From: Zeugodacus cucurbitae
Taxonomy: Eukaryota; Arthropoda; Insecta; Diptera; Tephritidae
NCBI RefSeq assembly: GCF_028554725.1
Contig: NC_071670.1
Location: forward strand, 24,918,001 to 24,982,000
Reading direction: 5' to 3'
DNA length: 64,000 nt
Below the pieces are notes generated by a model. That model was not told the origin of the DNA and ran no database searches. It saw nothing but the letters and a program-made list of their open reading frames with translations. Made by a program: the position numbers and the translations under genes. Shown in pieces: positions 51,665 to 64,000 of the stretch. Position 1 is the stretch's first letter. Each line of letters begins with the position of its first letter.

Positions 51665-53296
51665 TTAAGATCAAAGTTCGCTTTCTTGCAAGTTGTTTAT
51701 CGACAAATAAAAACATAATGAATGTTTATTCATAATCATTTATTTTGTATTTTATCACATTTAAGATCAAAGTTCACTATCTTGCAAGTTAAATATCGAC
51801 AAATAGAAACATAAAGAATGTTTATTCATAATCATTTATTTTGTATTTTATCACCTGTAAGATAAAAGTTCACTTTCCTGCAAGTTAAATACCGACAAAT
51901 AAAAACATAAAGAATGTTTATTCATAATCATTTATTTTGTATTTTATCACATTTAATATCAAAGTTCACTTTCTGCAAGTTAAATATCGACAAATAAAAA
52001 CATAAAGAATGTTTATTCATAATCATTTATTTTGTATTTTATCACATTTAATATCAAAGTTCACATTCTAGCAAGTTGAATATTGACAAATAAAAACATA
52101 AAGAACATTTATTCATAATCATTTATTTTGTATTTTATCACATGTAAGATAAAAGTTCACTTTCCTGCAAGTTAAATACCGACAAATAAAAACATAAAGA
52201 ACATTTATTCATAATCATTCATTTTGTATTTTATCACATGTAAGATAAAAGTTCACTTTCCTGCAAGTTAAATACCGACAAATAAAAACATAAAGAACAT
52301 TTATTCATAATCATTCATTTTGTATTTTATCACTTGTAAGATAAAAGTTCACTTTCCCGCAAGTTAAATACCGACAAATAAAAACATAAAGAATGTTTAT
52401 TCATAATCATTTATTTTGTATTTTATCACATTTAATATCAAAGTTCACTTTCTTGCAAGTTGTTTATCGACAAATAGAAACATAAAGAATGTTTATTCAT
52501 AATCATTTATTTTGTATTTTTATCAGATTTAAGATCAAGTTCACATTCTTGCAAGTTGAATATTGACAAATAAAAACATAAAGAGCATCTATTCATAATC
52601 ATTTATTTTGTATTTTATCACATTTAAGATCAAAGTTCACTTTCTTGCAAGTTGTTTATCGACAAATAGAAACATAAAGAATGTTTAATCATAATCATTT
52701 ATTTTGTATTTTTATCAGATTTATGATCAAGTTCAATTTCTTGCAAGTTAAATATCGACAAATAAAAACATAAAGAATGTTTACTCATAATCATTTATTT
52801 TGTATTTTTATCAGATTTATGATCAAGTTCAAATTCTTGCAAGTTGAATATTGACAAATAAAAACATAAAGAACATAAATTCATAATCATTTATTTCGTA
52901 TTTTATCACATTTAAGATCAAAGTTCACTTTCTTACAAGTTGAATATTAAAAATGAAAACGTAAAGAATGTTTACTCATAATCATTTATTATGTATTTTA
53001 TCAGATTTATGATCAAAGTTCACATTCTTGCAAGTTGAATATTGACAAATAAAAACATAAAGAACATAAATTCATAATCATTTATTTCGTATTTTATCAC
53101 ATTTAAGATCAAAACTCACTTTCTTGAAAGTTGAATATTAAAAATGAAAACGTAAAGAATGTTTATTCATAATCATTTATTTTGTATTTTATCAGATTTA
53201 TGATCAAGTTCACATTCTTGCAAGTTGAATATTCACAAATAAAAACATAAAGAACATTTATTCATAATCATTTATTTTGTATTTTATCACTTTTAA
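51665..53296. repeat. Satellite spacer between copies 6 and 7 (1,632 bp)
   Basis: Same length and monomer order as the spacer between copies 4 and 5, with the same nine-monomer absence. No gene is present. Confidence 0.95.
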
Positions 53297-53496
53297 CCCA
53301 TATAATCCCAGCGCCCCATTTTTAAAACGCTTAGTTTATTTTAGTTATTAAAAAACGTAATTGTCTATTACCACAAAATCCTTTAGCTACATATTTTTAG
53401 ATTGTGCGGCAACACTATCATGTATTTTGTTTCCACCATAACCTCACTTTGTTTTTCAAACGTGTGAAAGAAATTTGGTGTTTTGTACAATTTACG

Positions 53497-54079
53497 ATGT
53501 CGCGAAATAATAAGTAAGTTTATGTTGTTATATCTTCAAGTTGCGATATTTTTTTGTTAAAGTTTATAAATTTATCTTTATTGAGTGGAAAAGTAAAGTC
53601 AAAAGTGGTTTTTATTGGTTCTGTGAAGTTTTGTAAGAGATATTTTGTGACGCCCCATTTTTGGGGCGCTGAGCACATATGCCCACATGTTTTTTCATAA
53701 ACTTTTTGTTCACATTTGTTAATTTTCAGTAAATGTATGACACATTGTTTCTTTCCGATTTCTTTTTTTCTGCATTTTTTATATTTTACGGAAATTCCAT
53801 AACTGAAACTCACTATTCAGGTTAACTGTTGCTGACATAGTCGATATATTGGAGAATGAAGAAGATGTTATAAATGCTTCTGTTTACATTTGCCCTCCTG
53901 AAAATCACATGCTAAGTGATGGTGACAGTGACGAAGACGACGCCGAAGCAGGAAACTTTAATCATCTCTCTGGAAATCAGCTACGAGCTGAAGGGCAGTT
54001 GCAAAAAAACACAACTAAAAAGTGTCGAAAATGTGATGTTGGATGTCACACAAACTGTTTTGAGGCTTTCCATTCATAA
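53497..54079 (+). CDS. Two-exon mini-transposase, copy 7
   Basis: Exon 1 is 53497-53513 and exon 2 is 53821-54079. The protein is identical to copy 1 and both splice sites are intact. Confidence 0.7.
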
Positions 54080-54203
54080 TTTTATTTATATTTATTTTAA
54101 TTAGGTTAGGTTAGGTTAGTAGGCAGATCTCTGTAAAAACAGAAGATCTCACTTAGACAGCCTTGGCGCTGTCCATTGTGGTACCAATAAAACTCCCTGT
54201 GGA

Positions 54204-54710
54204 TCAAAGACCTTTAGGATTCAGCAAAACGCTTGGAATCCGATACAAATTTCTTAAGACGGCTAATATCGATTCAGCCAATTCGCTAGGATCGCCGAAA
54301 AAGGGCCTTCCGAGGTGTTTCAACCTCAGTCTGGCAAAAGCTGAACAATGAAGAAGGAAATACTTAGATGATTCCATCTCGCCTTCCTCCATACAGCTTT
54401 GGCAACTTGCATCTGTAACGATCCCAAGTCTCACCGCATGGGTACCCATTGGACAATGTCCAGTAAGCACACCCATGATGACGCTATGATGGACCCTGTC
54501 CAGAGAAAGCAGTTGAAAGGACCGCTTACGTTCCACAGAGGGCCAAAAGGACCTCGCCACTGCACAAGTACTGGTAGTTGACCAGCGTTTGACGAGCTCA
54601 TGCGTAGTCTGCATGTCCAGCGCTCTTGCGCAGGTGGACCATGGACTACCAATACGCTCCCATTCCGACGTCAATGTAGCTAGGGTACCCTCCCTTGCAA
54701 GCTTGTCCGC
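54204..54710 (-). pseudogene. LINE 3' fragment, copy 7
   Basis: Long-form remnant. A private A-to-T change lies further right at about 54751 (AGTTTATTTTTAG). Confidence 0.72.
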
Positions 54711-54928
54711 TATACAGAAATCACATCTTATATTAACTGAACTACATAGTTTATTTTTAGTGCTCCCTAGTGTGGCCAGCGCCCCATTTTTGGGGCGGCT
54801 ATTATCTCAAAAACTACGAGAGATATGAATAAAAGGCCTTAAGCGCTTGGTTACTGGTGTCTCATAGCTAACCGCAATTGCTTTCTTTCCTTCAAAATGT
54901 TTCCAGAAAAAAGTTGGGATTATATGGG

Positions 54929-57900
54929 TTATGATCAAAGTTCGCTTTCTTGCAAGTTGTTTATCGACAAATAAAAACATAATGAATGTTTATTCATAAT
55001 CATTTATTTTGTATTTTATCACATTTAAGATCAAAGTTCACTATCTTGCAAGTTAAATATCGACAAATAGAAACATAAAGAATGTTTATTCATAATCATT
55101 TATTTTGTATTTTATCACCTGTAAGATAAAAGTTCACTTTCCTGCAAGTTAAATACCGACAAATAAAAACATAAAGAATGTTTATTCATAATCATTTATT
55201 TTGTATTTTATCACATTTAATATCAAAGTTCACTTTCTGCAAGTTAAATATCGACAAATAAAAACATAAAGAATGTTTATTCATAATCATTTATTTTGTA
55301 TTTTATCACATTTAATATCAAAGTTCACATTCTAGCAAGTTGAATATTGACAAATAAAAACATAAAGAACATTTATTCATAATCATTTATTTTGTATTTT
55401 ATCACATGTAAGATAAAAGTTCACTTTCCTGCAAGTTAAATACCGACAAATAAGAACATAAAGAACATTTATTCATAATCATTCATTTTGTATTTTATCA
55501 CATGTAAGATAAAAGTTCACTTTCCTGCAAGTTAAATACCGACAAATAAAAACATAAAGAACATTTATTCATAATCATTCATTTTGTATTTTATCACTTG
55601 TAAGATAAAAGTTCACTTTCCCGCAAGTTAAATACCGACAAATAAAAACATAAAGAATGTTTATTCATAATCATTTATTTTGTATTTTATCACATTTAAT
55701 ATCAAAGTTCACTTTCTTGCAAGTTGTTTATCGACAAATAGAAACATAAAGAATGTTTATTCATAATCATTTATTTTGTATTTTTATCAGATTTAAGATC
55801 AAGTTCACATTCTTGCAAGTTGAATATTGACAAATAAAAACATAAAGAGCATCTATTCATAATCATTTATTTTGTATTTTATCACATTTAAGATCAAAGT
55901 TCACTTTCTTGCAAGTTGTTTATCGACAAATAGAAACATAAAGAATGTTTAATCATAATCATTTATTTTGTATTTTTATCAGATTTATGATCAAGTTCAA
56001 TTTCTTGCAAGTTAAATATCGACAAATAAAAACATAGAGAATGTTTACTCATAATCATTTATTTTGTATTTTTATCAGATTTATGATCAAGTTCAAATTC
56101 TTGCAAGTTGAATATTGACAAATAAAAACATAAAGAGCATCTATTCATAATCATTTATTTTGTATTTTATCACATTTAAGATCAAAGTTCACTTTCTTGC
56201 AAGTTGTTTATCGACAACTGGAAACATAAAGAACATTTATTCATAATCATTTATTTTATATTTTATTAGATTTAAGATAAAAGTTCACTTTCGTGCAAGT
56301 TAAATATCGACAAATGAAAACATAAAGAAAATAAATTCATAATCATTTATTTCGTATTTTATCACTTTTAAGATCAAAGTTCGCTTTCTTGCAAGCTATT
56401 TATCGACTAATAAAAACATAAAGAATGTTTATTCATAATCATTTATTTTGTATTTTATCACATTTAATATCAAAGTTCACATTCTAGCAAGTTGAATATT
56501 GACAAATAAAAACATAAAGAACATTTATTCATAATCATTTATTTTGTATTTTATTAGATTTATGATCAAGTTCACATTCTTGCAAGTTGAATATTGACAA
56601 ATAAAAACATTAAGAACATTTATTCATAATCATTTATTTTGTATTTTATCACTTTTAAGATCAAAGTTCGCTTTCTTGCAAGCTATTTATCGACTAATAA
56701 AAACATAAAGAATGTTTATTCATAATCATTTATTTTGTATTTTATCACATTTAATATCAAAGTTCACATTCTAGCAAGTTGAATATTGACAAATAAAAAC
56801 ATAAAGAACATTTATTCATAATCATTTATTTTGTATTTTATCACATGTAAGATAAAAGTTCACTTTCCTGCAAGTTAAATACCGACAAATAAAAACATAA
56901 AGAACATTTATTCATAATCATTTATTTTGTATTTTATCACATGTAAGATAAAAGTTCACTTTCCCGCAAGTTAAATACCGACAAATAAAAACATAAAGAA
57001 TGTTTATTCATAATCATTTATTTTGTATTTTATCACATTTAATATCAAAGTTCACTTTCCTGCAAGTTAAATATCGACAAATAAAAACATAAAGAATGTT
57101 TATTCATAATCATTTATTTTGTATTTTATCACATTTAATATCAAAGTTCACTTTCCTGCAAGTTAAATATCGACAAATAAAAACATAAAGAATGTTTATT
57201 CATAATCATTTACTTTGTATTTTATCACATTTAAGATCAAAGTTCACTTTCTTGCAAGTTGTTTATCGACAAATAGAAACATAAAGAATGTTTATTCATA
57301 ATCATTTATTTTGTATTTTTATCAGATTTATGATCAAGTTCACTTTCTTGCAAGTTAAATATCGACAAATAAAAACATAAAGAATGTTTACTCATAATCA
57401 TTTATTTTGTATTTTTATCAGATTTATGATCAAGTTCACATTCTTGCAAGTTGAATATCGACAAATAAAAACATAAGGAATATTTATTCATAATCATTTA
57501 ATTTGAGTTTTATCAGATTAATGATCAAAGTTCACTTTCTTGCAAGTTGAATATCGACAAATAAAAACATAAGGAATATTTATTCATAATCATTTAATTT
57601 GAGTTTTATCAGATTTAAGATCAAGGTTCCCTTTCTGGCAAGTTGTATATCTGCAATTAGAAATATATAGTACATTTATTCGTAATCATTTAATTTGAGT
57701 TTTATCAGATTTATGATCAAAGATCACTTTATCGCTAGTTGTTTATCGACAAATAGAATCATAGATAACATTTATTCATAATCATTTATTTTGTATTTTT
57801 ATCAGATTTAAGATCAAAGTTCACTTTCTTGCAAGTTAAATATCGACAAATAGAAACATAAAGGATATTTATTCATAATCATTTATTTTGAGTTTTCGCA

Positions 57901-58450
57901 GATTTAAGATCAAAGTTCACTTTCTTGCAAATTAAATATCGACAAATAAAAATATAAAGAATATTTATTCATAATCATTTAATTTGAGTTTTCGCTGATT
58001 TAAGATCAAAATTCACTTTCTTGCATGTTAAACATCGACAAATAAAAACATAAAGAACATTTATCCATAATCATTTATTTTGTATTTTTATCAGATTTAA
58101 GATCAAAGTTCACTTTCTTGCAAGTTGTTTATCGACAAATAGAAACATAAAGAACATTTATTCATAATCATTTATTTTGAGTTTTCTCAGATTTAGGATT
58201 AAAGTTCACTTTCTTGCAAGTTGAATATCGACAAATAAAAACTTAAGGAATATTTACTCATAATCATTTATTTTGTATTTTTATCAGATTTATGATCAAG
58301 TTCACTTTCTTGCAAGTTAAATATCGACAAATAAAAACATAAAGAATGTTTACTCATAATCATTTATTTTGTATTTTTATCAGATTTATGATCAAGTTCA
58401 CATTCTTGCAAGTTGAATATCGACAAATAAAAACATAAGGAATATTTATT
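54929..58450. repeat. Core-type satellite after copy 7, passing into the edge type
   Basis: Until about 56360 this parallels the other post-element spacers. A three-monomer unit (287 bp) is then repeated, shown by GCAAGCTATTTATCGACTAATAAAAAC at about 56390 and 56676. Both copies read CACTTTTAAGATC without an element, so they are empty sites. From 57440 edge-type monomers with TTTAATTTGAGTTTTATCAG start to appear. Two core-type monomers return at 58250-58440. No gene is present. Confidence 0.93.
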
Positions 58451-61400
58451 CATAATCATTTAATTTGAGTTTTATCAGATTTAAGATCAAAGTTCACTTT
58501 CGTGCAAGTTGTTTATCGACAAATAGAAGAATAAAAATTGTTTAGATTTCTCAGAGCTAGGTTTAAAATTAACTTTCTTGCAAGTTGTATATCTGCAAAT
58601 AGAAACATATAGCACATTTTTTCATAATCATTTAAATTTAGTTTTATCAGATTTATGATCAAAGTTCACTTTTTTGCAAGTTGAATATCGACAAATAAAA
58701 ACATAGATAATAATTATTCATAATCATTTATTTTGAGTTTTTTCATATTTATGATCAAAGTTCACTTTCTTACAAGTTGAATATCGACAAACAAAAACAT
58801 AAGGAATATTTATTTATAATCATTTACTTTGAGTTTTATCAGATTAATGATCAAAGTTCACTTTCTTGCAAGTTGTATATCTGCAAATAGAAACATATAG
58901 TACATTTTTTCATAATCATTTAAATTTAGTTTTATCAGATTTATGATCAAAGTTCACTTTCTTGCAAGTTGAATATCGACAAACAAACACTTAAGGAATA
59001 TTTATTCATAATCATTTAATTTGAGTTTTATCAGATTTATGATCAAAGTTCACTTTATCGCTAGTTGTTTATCGACAAATAAAATCATAAATAACATTTA
59101 TTCATAATCATTTAAATTGAGTTTTATCAGATTTATGATCAAAGTTCACTTTCTTGCAAGTTGAATATCGACAAATAAAAACATAAATAATAATTATTCA
59201 TAATCATTTATTTTGTAGTTTTATCAGATTTAAGATCAAAGTTCACTTTCTTGCAAGTTGTTTATCGACAAATAGAAACATAAAGAACATTTATTCATAA
59301 TCATTTATTTTGAGTTTTCTCAGATTTAGGATTAAAGTTCACTTTCTTGCAAGTTGAATATCGACAAATAAAAACTTAAGGAATATTTATTCATAATCAT
59401 TTAATTTGAGTTTTATCAGATTTATGATCAAAGTTCACAATCTTGCAAGTTGAATATCGACAAATAAAAACATAAGGAATATTTATTCATAATCATTTAA
59501 TTTGACTTTTATCAGATTAATGATCAAAGTTCACTTTCTTGCAAGTTGAAAGTTAAAAACATAAGGCATATTTATTGATTATCATTTAATTTGAGTTTTA
59601 TCAGATTTAAGATCAAGGTTCACTTTCCTGCAAGTTGTATATCTGCAATTAGAAATATTTAGTACATTTATTCGTAGTCATTTAATTTGAGTTTTATCAG
59701 ATTTATGATCAAAGTTCACTTTATCGCTAGTTGTTTATCGACAAATAGAATCATAGATAACATTTATTCATAATCATTTATTTTGTATTTTTATCAGATT
59801 ATAGATCAAAGTTCACTTTCTTGCAAGTTGAATATCGACAAATAAAAACATAAGGAATATTTATTCATAATCATTTGTTTTGTATTTTATCAGATTTAAG
59901 ATCAAGGTTCACTTAATCGCTAGTTGTTTATCGACAAATAGAATCATAAATAACATTTATTCATAATCATTTAAATTGAGTTTTATCAGATTTATGATCA
60001 AAGTTCACTTTCTTGCAAGTTGAATATCGACAAATAAAAACATAAAGAACATTTAATCATAATCATTTATTTTGACTTTTCTCAGATTTATGATCAAAGT
60101 TCACTTTCTTGCAAGTTGAATATGGACAAATAAAAACTTAAAGAATATTTATTCATAATCATTTAATTTGAGTTTTATCAGATTTAGGATCAAGGTTCAC
60201 TTTCTTGCAAGTTGTATATCTGCCATTAGAAATATATTGTACATTTATTCGTAATCATTTAATTTGAGTTTTATCAGATTTATGATCAAAGACCACTTTA
60301 TCGCTAGTTGTTTATCGACAAATAGAATCATAGATAACATTTATTCATAATCATTTATTTTGTATTTTTATCCGATTTAAGATCAAAGTTCACTTTCTTG
60401 CAAGTTAAATATCGACAAATAGAAACATAAAGAATATATATTTATAATCATTTATTTTGAGTTTTCGCAGATTTAAGATCAAAGTTCACTTTCTTGCAAA
60501 TTAAATATCGACATATAAAAACATAAAGAATATTTATTCATAATCATTTATTTTGTATTTTTATCAGATTTAAGATCAAAGTTCACTTTATTGCTAGTTG
60601 TTTATCGACAAATAGAAACATAAATAACATTTATTCATAATCATTTATTTTGTATTTTTATCAGGTTTAAGATCAAAGTTCACTTTCTTGCAAGTTAAAT
60701 ATCGACAAATAGAAACATAAAGAACATTTACTCATAATCATTTATTTTGAGTTTTCTCAGATTTATGATCAAAGTTCACTTTTTTGCAAATTGAATATCG
60801 ACAAATAAAAACGTAAGGAATATTTATTCATAATCATTTATTTTGTATTTTATCAGATTTAAGATCAAGGTTCACTTAATCGCTAGTTGTTTATCGACAA
60901 ATAGAATCATAAATAACATTTATTCATAATCATTTAAATTGAGTTTTATCAGATTTATGATCAAAGTTCACTTTCTTGCAAGTTGAATATCGACAAATAA
61001 AAACATAAAGAACATTTAATCATAATCATTTATTTTGACTTTTCTCAGATTTATGATCAAAGTTCACTTTCTTGCAAGTTGAATATGGACAAATAAAAAC
61101 TTAAAGAATATTTATTCATAATCATTTAATTTGAGTTTTATCAGATTTAGGATCAAGGTTCACTTTCTTGCAAGTTGTATATCTGCCATTAGAAATATAT
61201 TGTACATTTATTCGTAATCATTTAATTTGAGTTTTATCAGATTTATGATCAAAGACCACTTTATCGCTAGTTGTTTATCGACAAATAGAATCATAGATAA
61301 CATTTATTCATAATCATTTATTTTGTATTTTTATCCGATTTAAGATCAAAGTTCACTTTCTTGCAAGTTAAATATCGACAAATAGAAACATAAAGAATAT

Positions 61401-64000
61401 ATATTTATAATCATTTATTTTGAGTTTTCGCAGATTTAAGATCAAAGTTCACTTTCTTGCAAATTAAATATCGACATATAAAAACATAAAGAATATTTAT
61501 TCATAATCATTTATTTTGTATTTTTATCAGATTTAAGATCAAAGTTCACTTTATTGCTAGTTGTTTATCGACAAATAGAAACATAAATAACATTTATTCA
61601 TAATCATTTATTTTGTATTTTTATCAGGTTTAAGATCAAAGTTCACTTTCTTGCAAGTTAAATATCGACAAATAGAAACATAAAGAACATTTACTCATAA
61701 TCATTTATTTTGAGTTTTCTCAGATTTATGATCAAAGTTCACTTTCTTGCAAGTTGAATATCCACAAATGAAAACATAAGGCATATTTATTCATAATCAT
61801 TTAATTTGAGTTTTCGCTGATTTAAGATCAAAGTTCACTTTCTTGCAAGTTGAATAAAGACAAATAAAAACATAAGGAATATTTACTCATAATCATTTAT
61901 TTTGTATTTTTATCAGATTTAAGATCAAAGTTCACTTTATTGCTAGTTGTTTATCGACAAATAGAAACATAAATAACATTTATTCATAATCATTTATTTT
62001 GTATTTTTATCAGGTTTAAGATCAAAGTTCGCATTCTTGCAAGTTGAATGTCGACAAATAAAAACATAAGGAATATTTATTCATAATCATTTAATTTGAG
62101 TTTTATCAGATTAATGATCAAAGTTCACTTTCTTGCAAGTTGAATATCGACAAATAGAAACATAAGGCATATTTATTCATAATCATTTAATTTGAGTTTT
62201 ATCAGATTTAAGATCAAGGTTCACTTTCCTGCAAGTTGTATATCTGCAATTGGAAATATATAGTACATTTATTCATAATCATTTAATTTGAGTTTTATCA
62301 GATTTATGATCAAAGTTCACTTTCTTGCAAGTTGAATATCGACAAATAAAAACATAAATAATAATTATTCATAATCATTAATTTTGTATTTTTATCAGAT
62401 TTAAGATCAAAGTTCACTTCCTTGCAAGTTGTTTATCGACAAATAGAAACATAAAGAACATTTATTCATAATCATTTATTTTGAGTTTTCTCAGATTTAT
62501 GATCAAAGTTCACTTTCTTGCAAGTTGAATATCGACAAATAAAAACATAAGGAATATTTATTCATAATCATTTAATTTGAGTTTTATCATATTTATGATC
62601 AAAGTTCACTTTATCTCTAGTTGTTTATCGACAAATAGAATCATAAATAACATTTATTCATAATCATTTAAATTGAGTTTTATCAGATTTATGATCAAAG
62701 TTCACTTTCTTGCAGGTTTAATATCGACAAATAAAAACATAAAGAACCTTTATTCATAATCATTTATTTTAAGTTTTCTCAGATTTATGATCAAAATTCA
62801 CTTTCTTGCAAGTTGAATATCGACAAATAAAAACTTAAGGAATATTTATTCATAATCATTAATTTTGAGTTTTATCATATTTAAGATCAAAGTTCACTTT
62901 CTTGCAAGTTTAATATCGACAAATAAAAACATAAAGAACCTTTATTCATAATCATTTATTTTGAGTTTTCTCAGATTTATGATCAAAATTCACTTTCTTG
63001 CAAGTTGAATATCGACAAATAAAAACTTAAGGAATATTTATTCATAATCATTAATTTTGAGTTTTATCAGATTTAAGATCAAAGTTCACTTTCTTGCAAG
63101 TTGTTTACCGACAAATAGAAACATAAAGAACATTTATTCATAATCATTTATTTTTTTTGAGTTTTCTCAAATTTATGATCAAAGTTCACTTTCTTGCAAG
63201 TTGAATATCGACAAATAAAAACTTAAAGAATATTTATTCATAATCATTTAATTTGAGTTTTATCAGATTTAAGATCAAGGTTCACTTTCTTGCAAGTTGT
63301 ATATCTGCCATTAGAAATATATAGTACATTTATTCGTAATCATTTAATTTGAGTTTTATCAGATTTATGATCAAAGATCACTTTATCGCTAGTTGTTTAT
63401 CGACAAATAGAATCATAGATAACATTTATTCATAATCATTTATTTTGTATTTTTATCAGATTTAAGATCAAAGTTCACTTTCTTGCAAGTTAAATATCGA
63501 CAAATAGAAACATTAAGAATATATATTCATAATCATTTATTTTGAGTTTTCGCAGATTTAAGATCAAAATTCACTTTCTTGCAAATTAAATATCGACAAA
63601 TAAAAACATAAAGAATATTTATTCATAATCATTTAATTTGAGTTTTCGCTGATTTAAGATCGAAATTCACTTTCTTGCATGTTAAATATCGACAAATAAA
63701 AACATAAAGAACATTTATCCATAATCATTTATTTTGTATTTTTATCAGATTTAAGATCAAAGTTCACTTTATTGCTAGTTGTTTATCGACAAATAGAAAC
63801 ATAAATAACATTTATTCATAATCATTTATTTTGTATTTTTATCAGGTTTAAGATCAAAGTTCACTTTCTTGCAAGTTAAATATCGACAAATAGAAACATA
63901 AAGAACATTTACTCATAATCATTTATTTTGAGTTTTCTCAGATTTATGATCAAAGTTCACTTTCTTGCAAGTTGAATATCCACAAATAAAAACATAAGGC
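58451..64000. repeat. Diverged edge-type satellite
   Basis: The same ~96-bp monomer but more variable. It has GAGTTTTATCAG or GAGTTTTCTCAG for GTATTTTATCAC, TTTATCGCTAGTTGTTTATCG for CTTGCAAG, TGTATATCTGCAATTAGAAATATAT units, and AAGGAATATTTATTC linkers. Higher divergence with shorter homogenised blocks fits the edge of an array. The block runs past the window end. No gene or transposon is visible. Confidence 0.93.
59881..61806. repeat. Ten-monomer higher-order repeat, 963 bp, two copies
   Basis: Positions 59881-60843 are followed directly by a near-identical 60844-61806. TTAATCGCTAG, AACATTTAATCAT and TTATCCGATTT variants recur at +963. The last 60 or so bases of the second copy differ. A similar offset (962) links the core-like monomers at 57391 and 58353, so ten monomers is a recurring unit here. 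Confidence 0.85.

Larger units (their letters stand above)
53297..54928 (+). mobile_element. piggyBac-derived element, copy 7 (right TTAA mutated)
   Basis: 1,632 bp. The left TTAA is at 53293-53296, but the right flank at 54929-54932 reads TTAT. Because all copies share one ancestral insertion, this is a later substitution, not a different target. It carries the 37-bp segment. Confidence 0.9.
42713..56360. repeat. Higher-order repeat of 7.35 kb carrying two elements
   Basis: The unit is element, 1,632-bp spacer, element, 2,495-bp spacer. The first unit starts at copy 4 (42713) and the second at copy 6 (50033). Copies 5 and 7 are 7,354 bp apart. Copies 4 and 6 are 7,320 bp apart, the 34-bp difference being copy 4's private deletion. 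Similarity after copy 7 ends near 56360, where a CACTTTTAAGATC monomer replaces the expected TTAACACATTTAAGG one. Confidence 0.87.

Noticed and set aside
25681..54928. Seven independent transposon insertions
   Set aside because: Identical target, phase and flanking satellite variants show a single insertion followed by segmental duplication.
22861..56360. Assembly artefact as the cause of the duplicated blocks
   Set aside because: Private substitutions, a 34-bp deletion, a 14-bp deletion, a 37-bp segment and whole-monomer length changes distinguish the copies, so they are not simple duplicates of one read set. Exact copy number still depends on assembly quality.
1..64000. CRISPR-like regular repeats
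   Set aside because: The units are contiguous ~96-bp tandem monomers with no unique spacers, in an insect-type genome.

Overview
This window is eukaryotic, gene-poor and AT-rich. It is almost entirely one tandem satellite with a monomer of about 96 bp, roughly 77% A+T by my hand count of one monomer. The transposons in it point to an insect: a TTAA-flanked piggyBac-type element, an RTE-like LINE, and a second LINE fragment next to TTAGG units. A fly is plausible, but I cannot name the species. No host gene, tRNA, rRNA or CRISPR array is visible. Pericentromeric or other constitutive heterochromatin is the likely setting, by inference from composition.

Layout. Positions 1-690 are satellite. 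Positions 691-2696 hold a 5'-truncated RTE-like LINE on the minus strand with an open reverse transcriptase frame and an 8-bp target-site duplication. Positions 2697-25680 are satellite built from overlapping segmental tandem duplications. From 25681 to 54928 there are seven near-identical 1.58-1.63 kb piggyBac-derived elements separated by satellite (starts at 25681, 29196, 38719, 42713, 45943, 50033 and 53297). Positions 54929 to about 58450 are core-type satellite, and about 58450-64000 is a more diverged form with a roughly 963-bp ten-monomer period.

The seven elements start CCCATATAAT(C/T)CCA, end with the inverted copy of that sequence, and are flanked by TTAA, the hallmark of piggyBac transposition. 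All sit at the same site in the same monomer variant, inside the same flanking satellite. They were therefore multiplied by unequal exchange or segmental duplication (periods of 13,038 and 7,354 bp), not by seven insertions. Each carries a short gene that becomes continuous once a 307-bp GT-AG intron is removed. Its predicted 91-residue product joins the acidic N-terminal region of a piggyBac/PGBD-type transposase directly to the C-terminal cysteine-rich finger. The whole DDD catalytic domain is missing. Downstream, in antisense, lies the 3' end of an RNase H-bearing LINE ending in TTAGG units.

The most notable feature is this catalytic-domain-less transposase derivative, captured by a satellite and amplified with it, with an invariant second exon in all seven copies. 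Whether it is expressed or binds DNA cannot be told from sequence.
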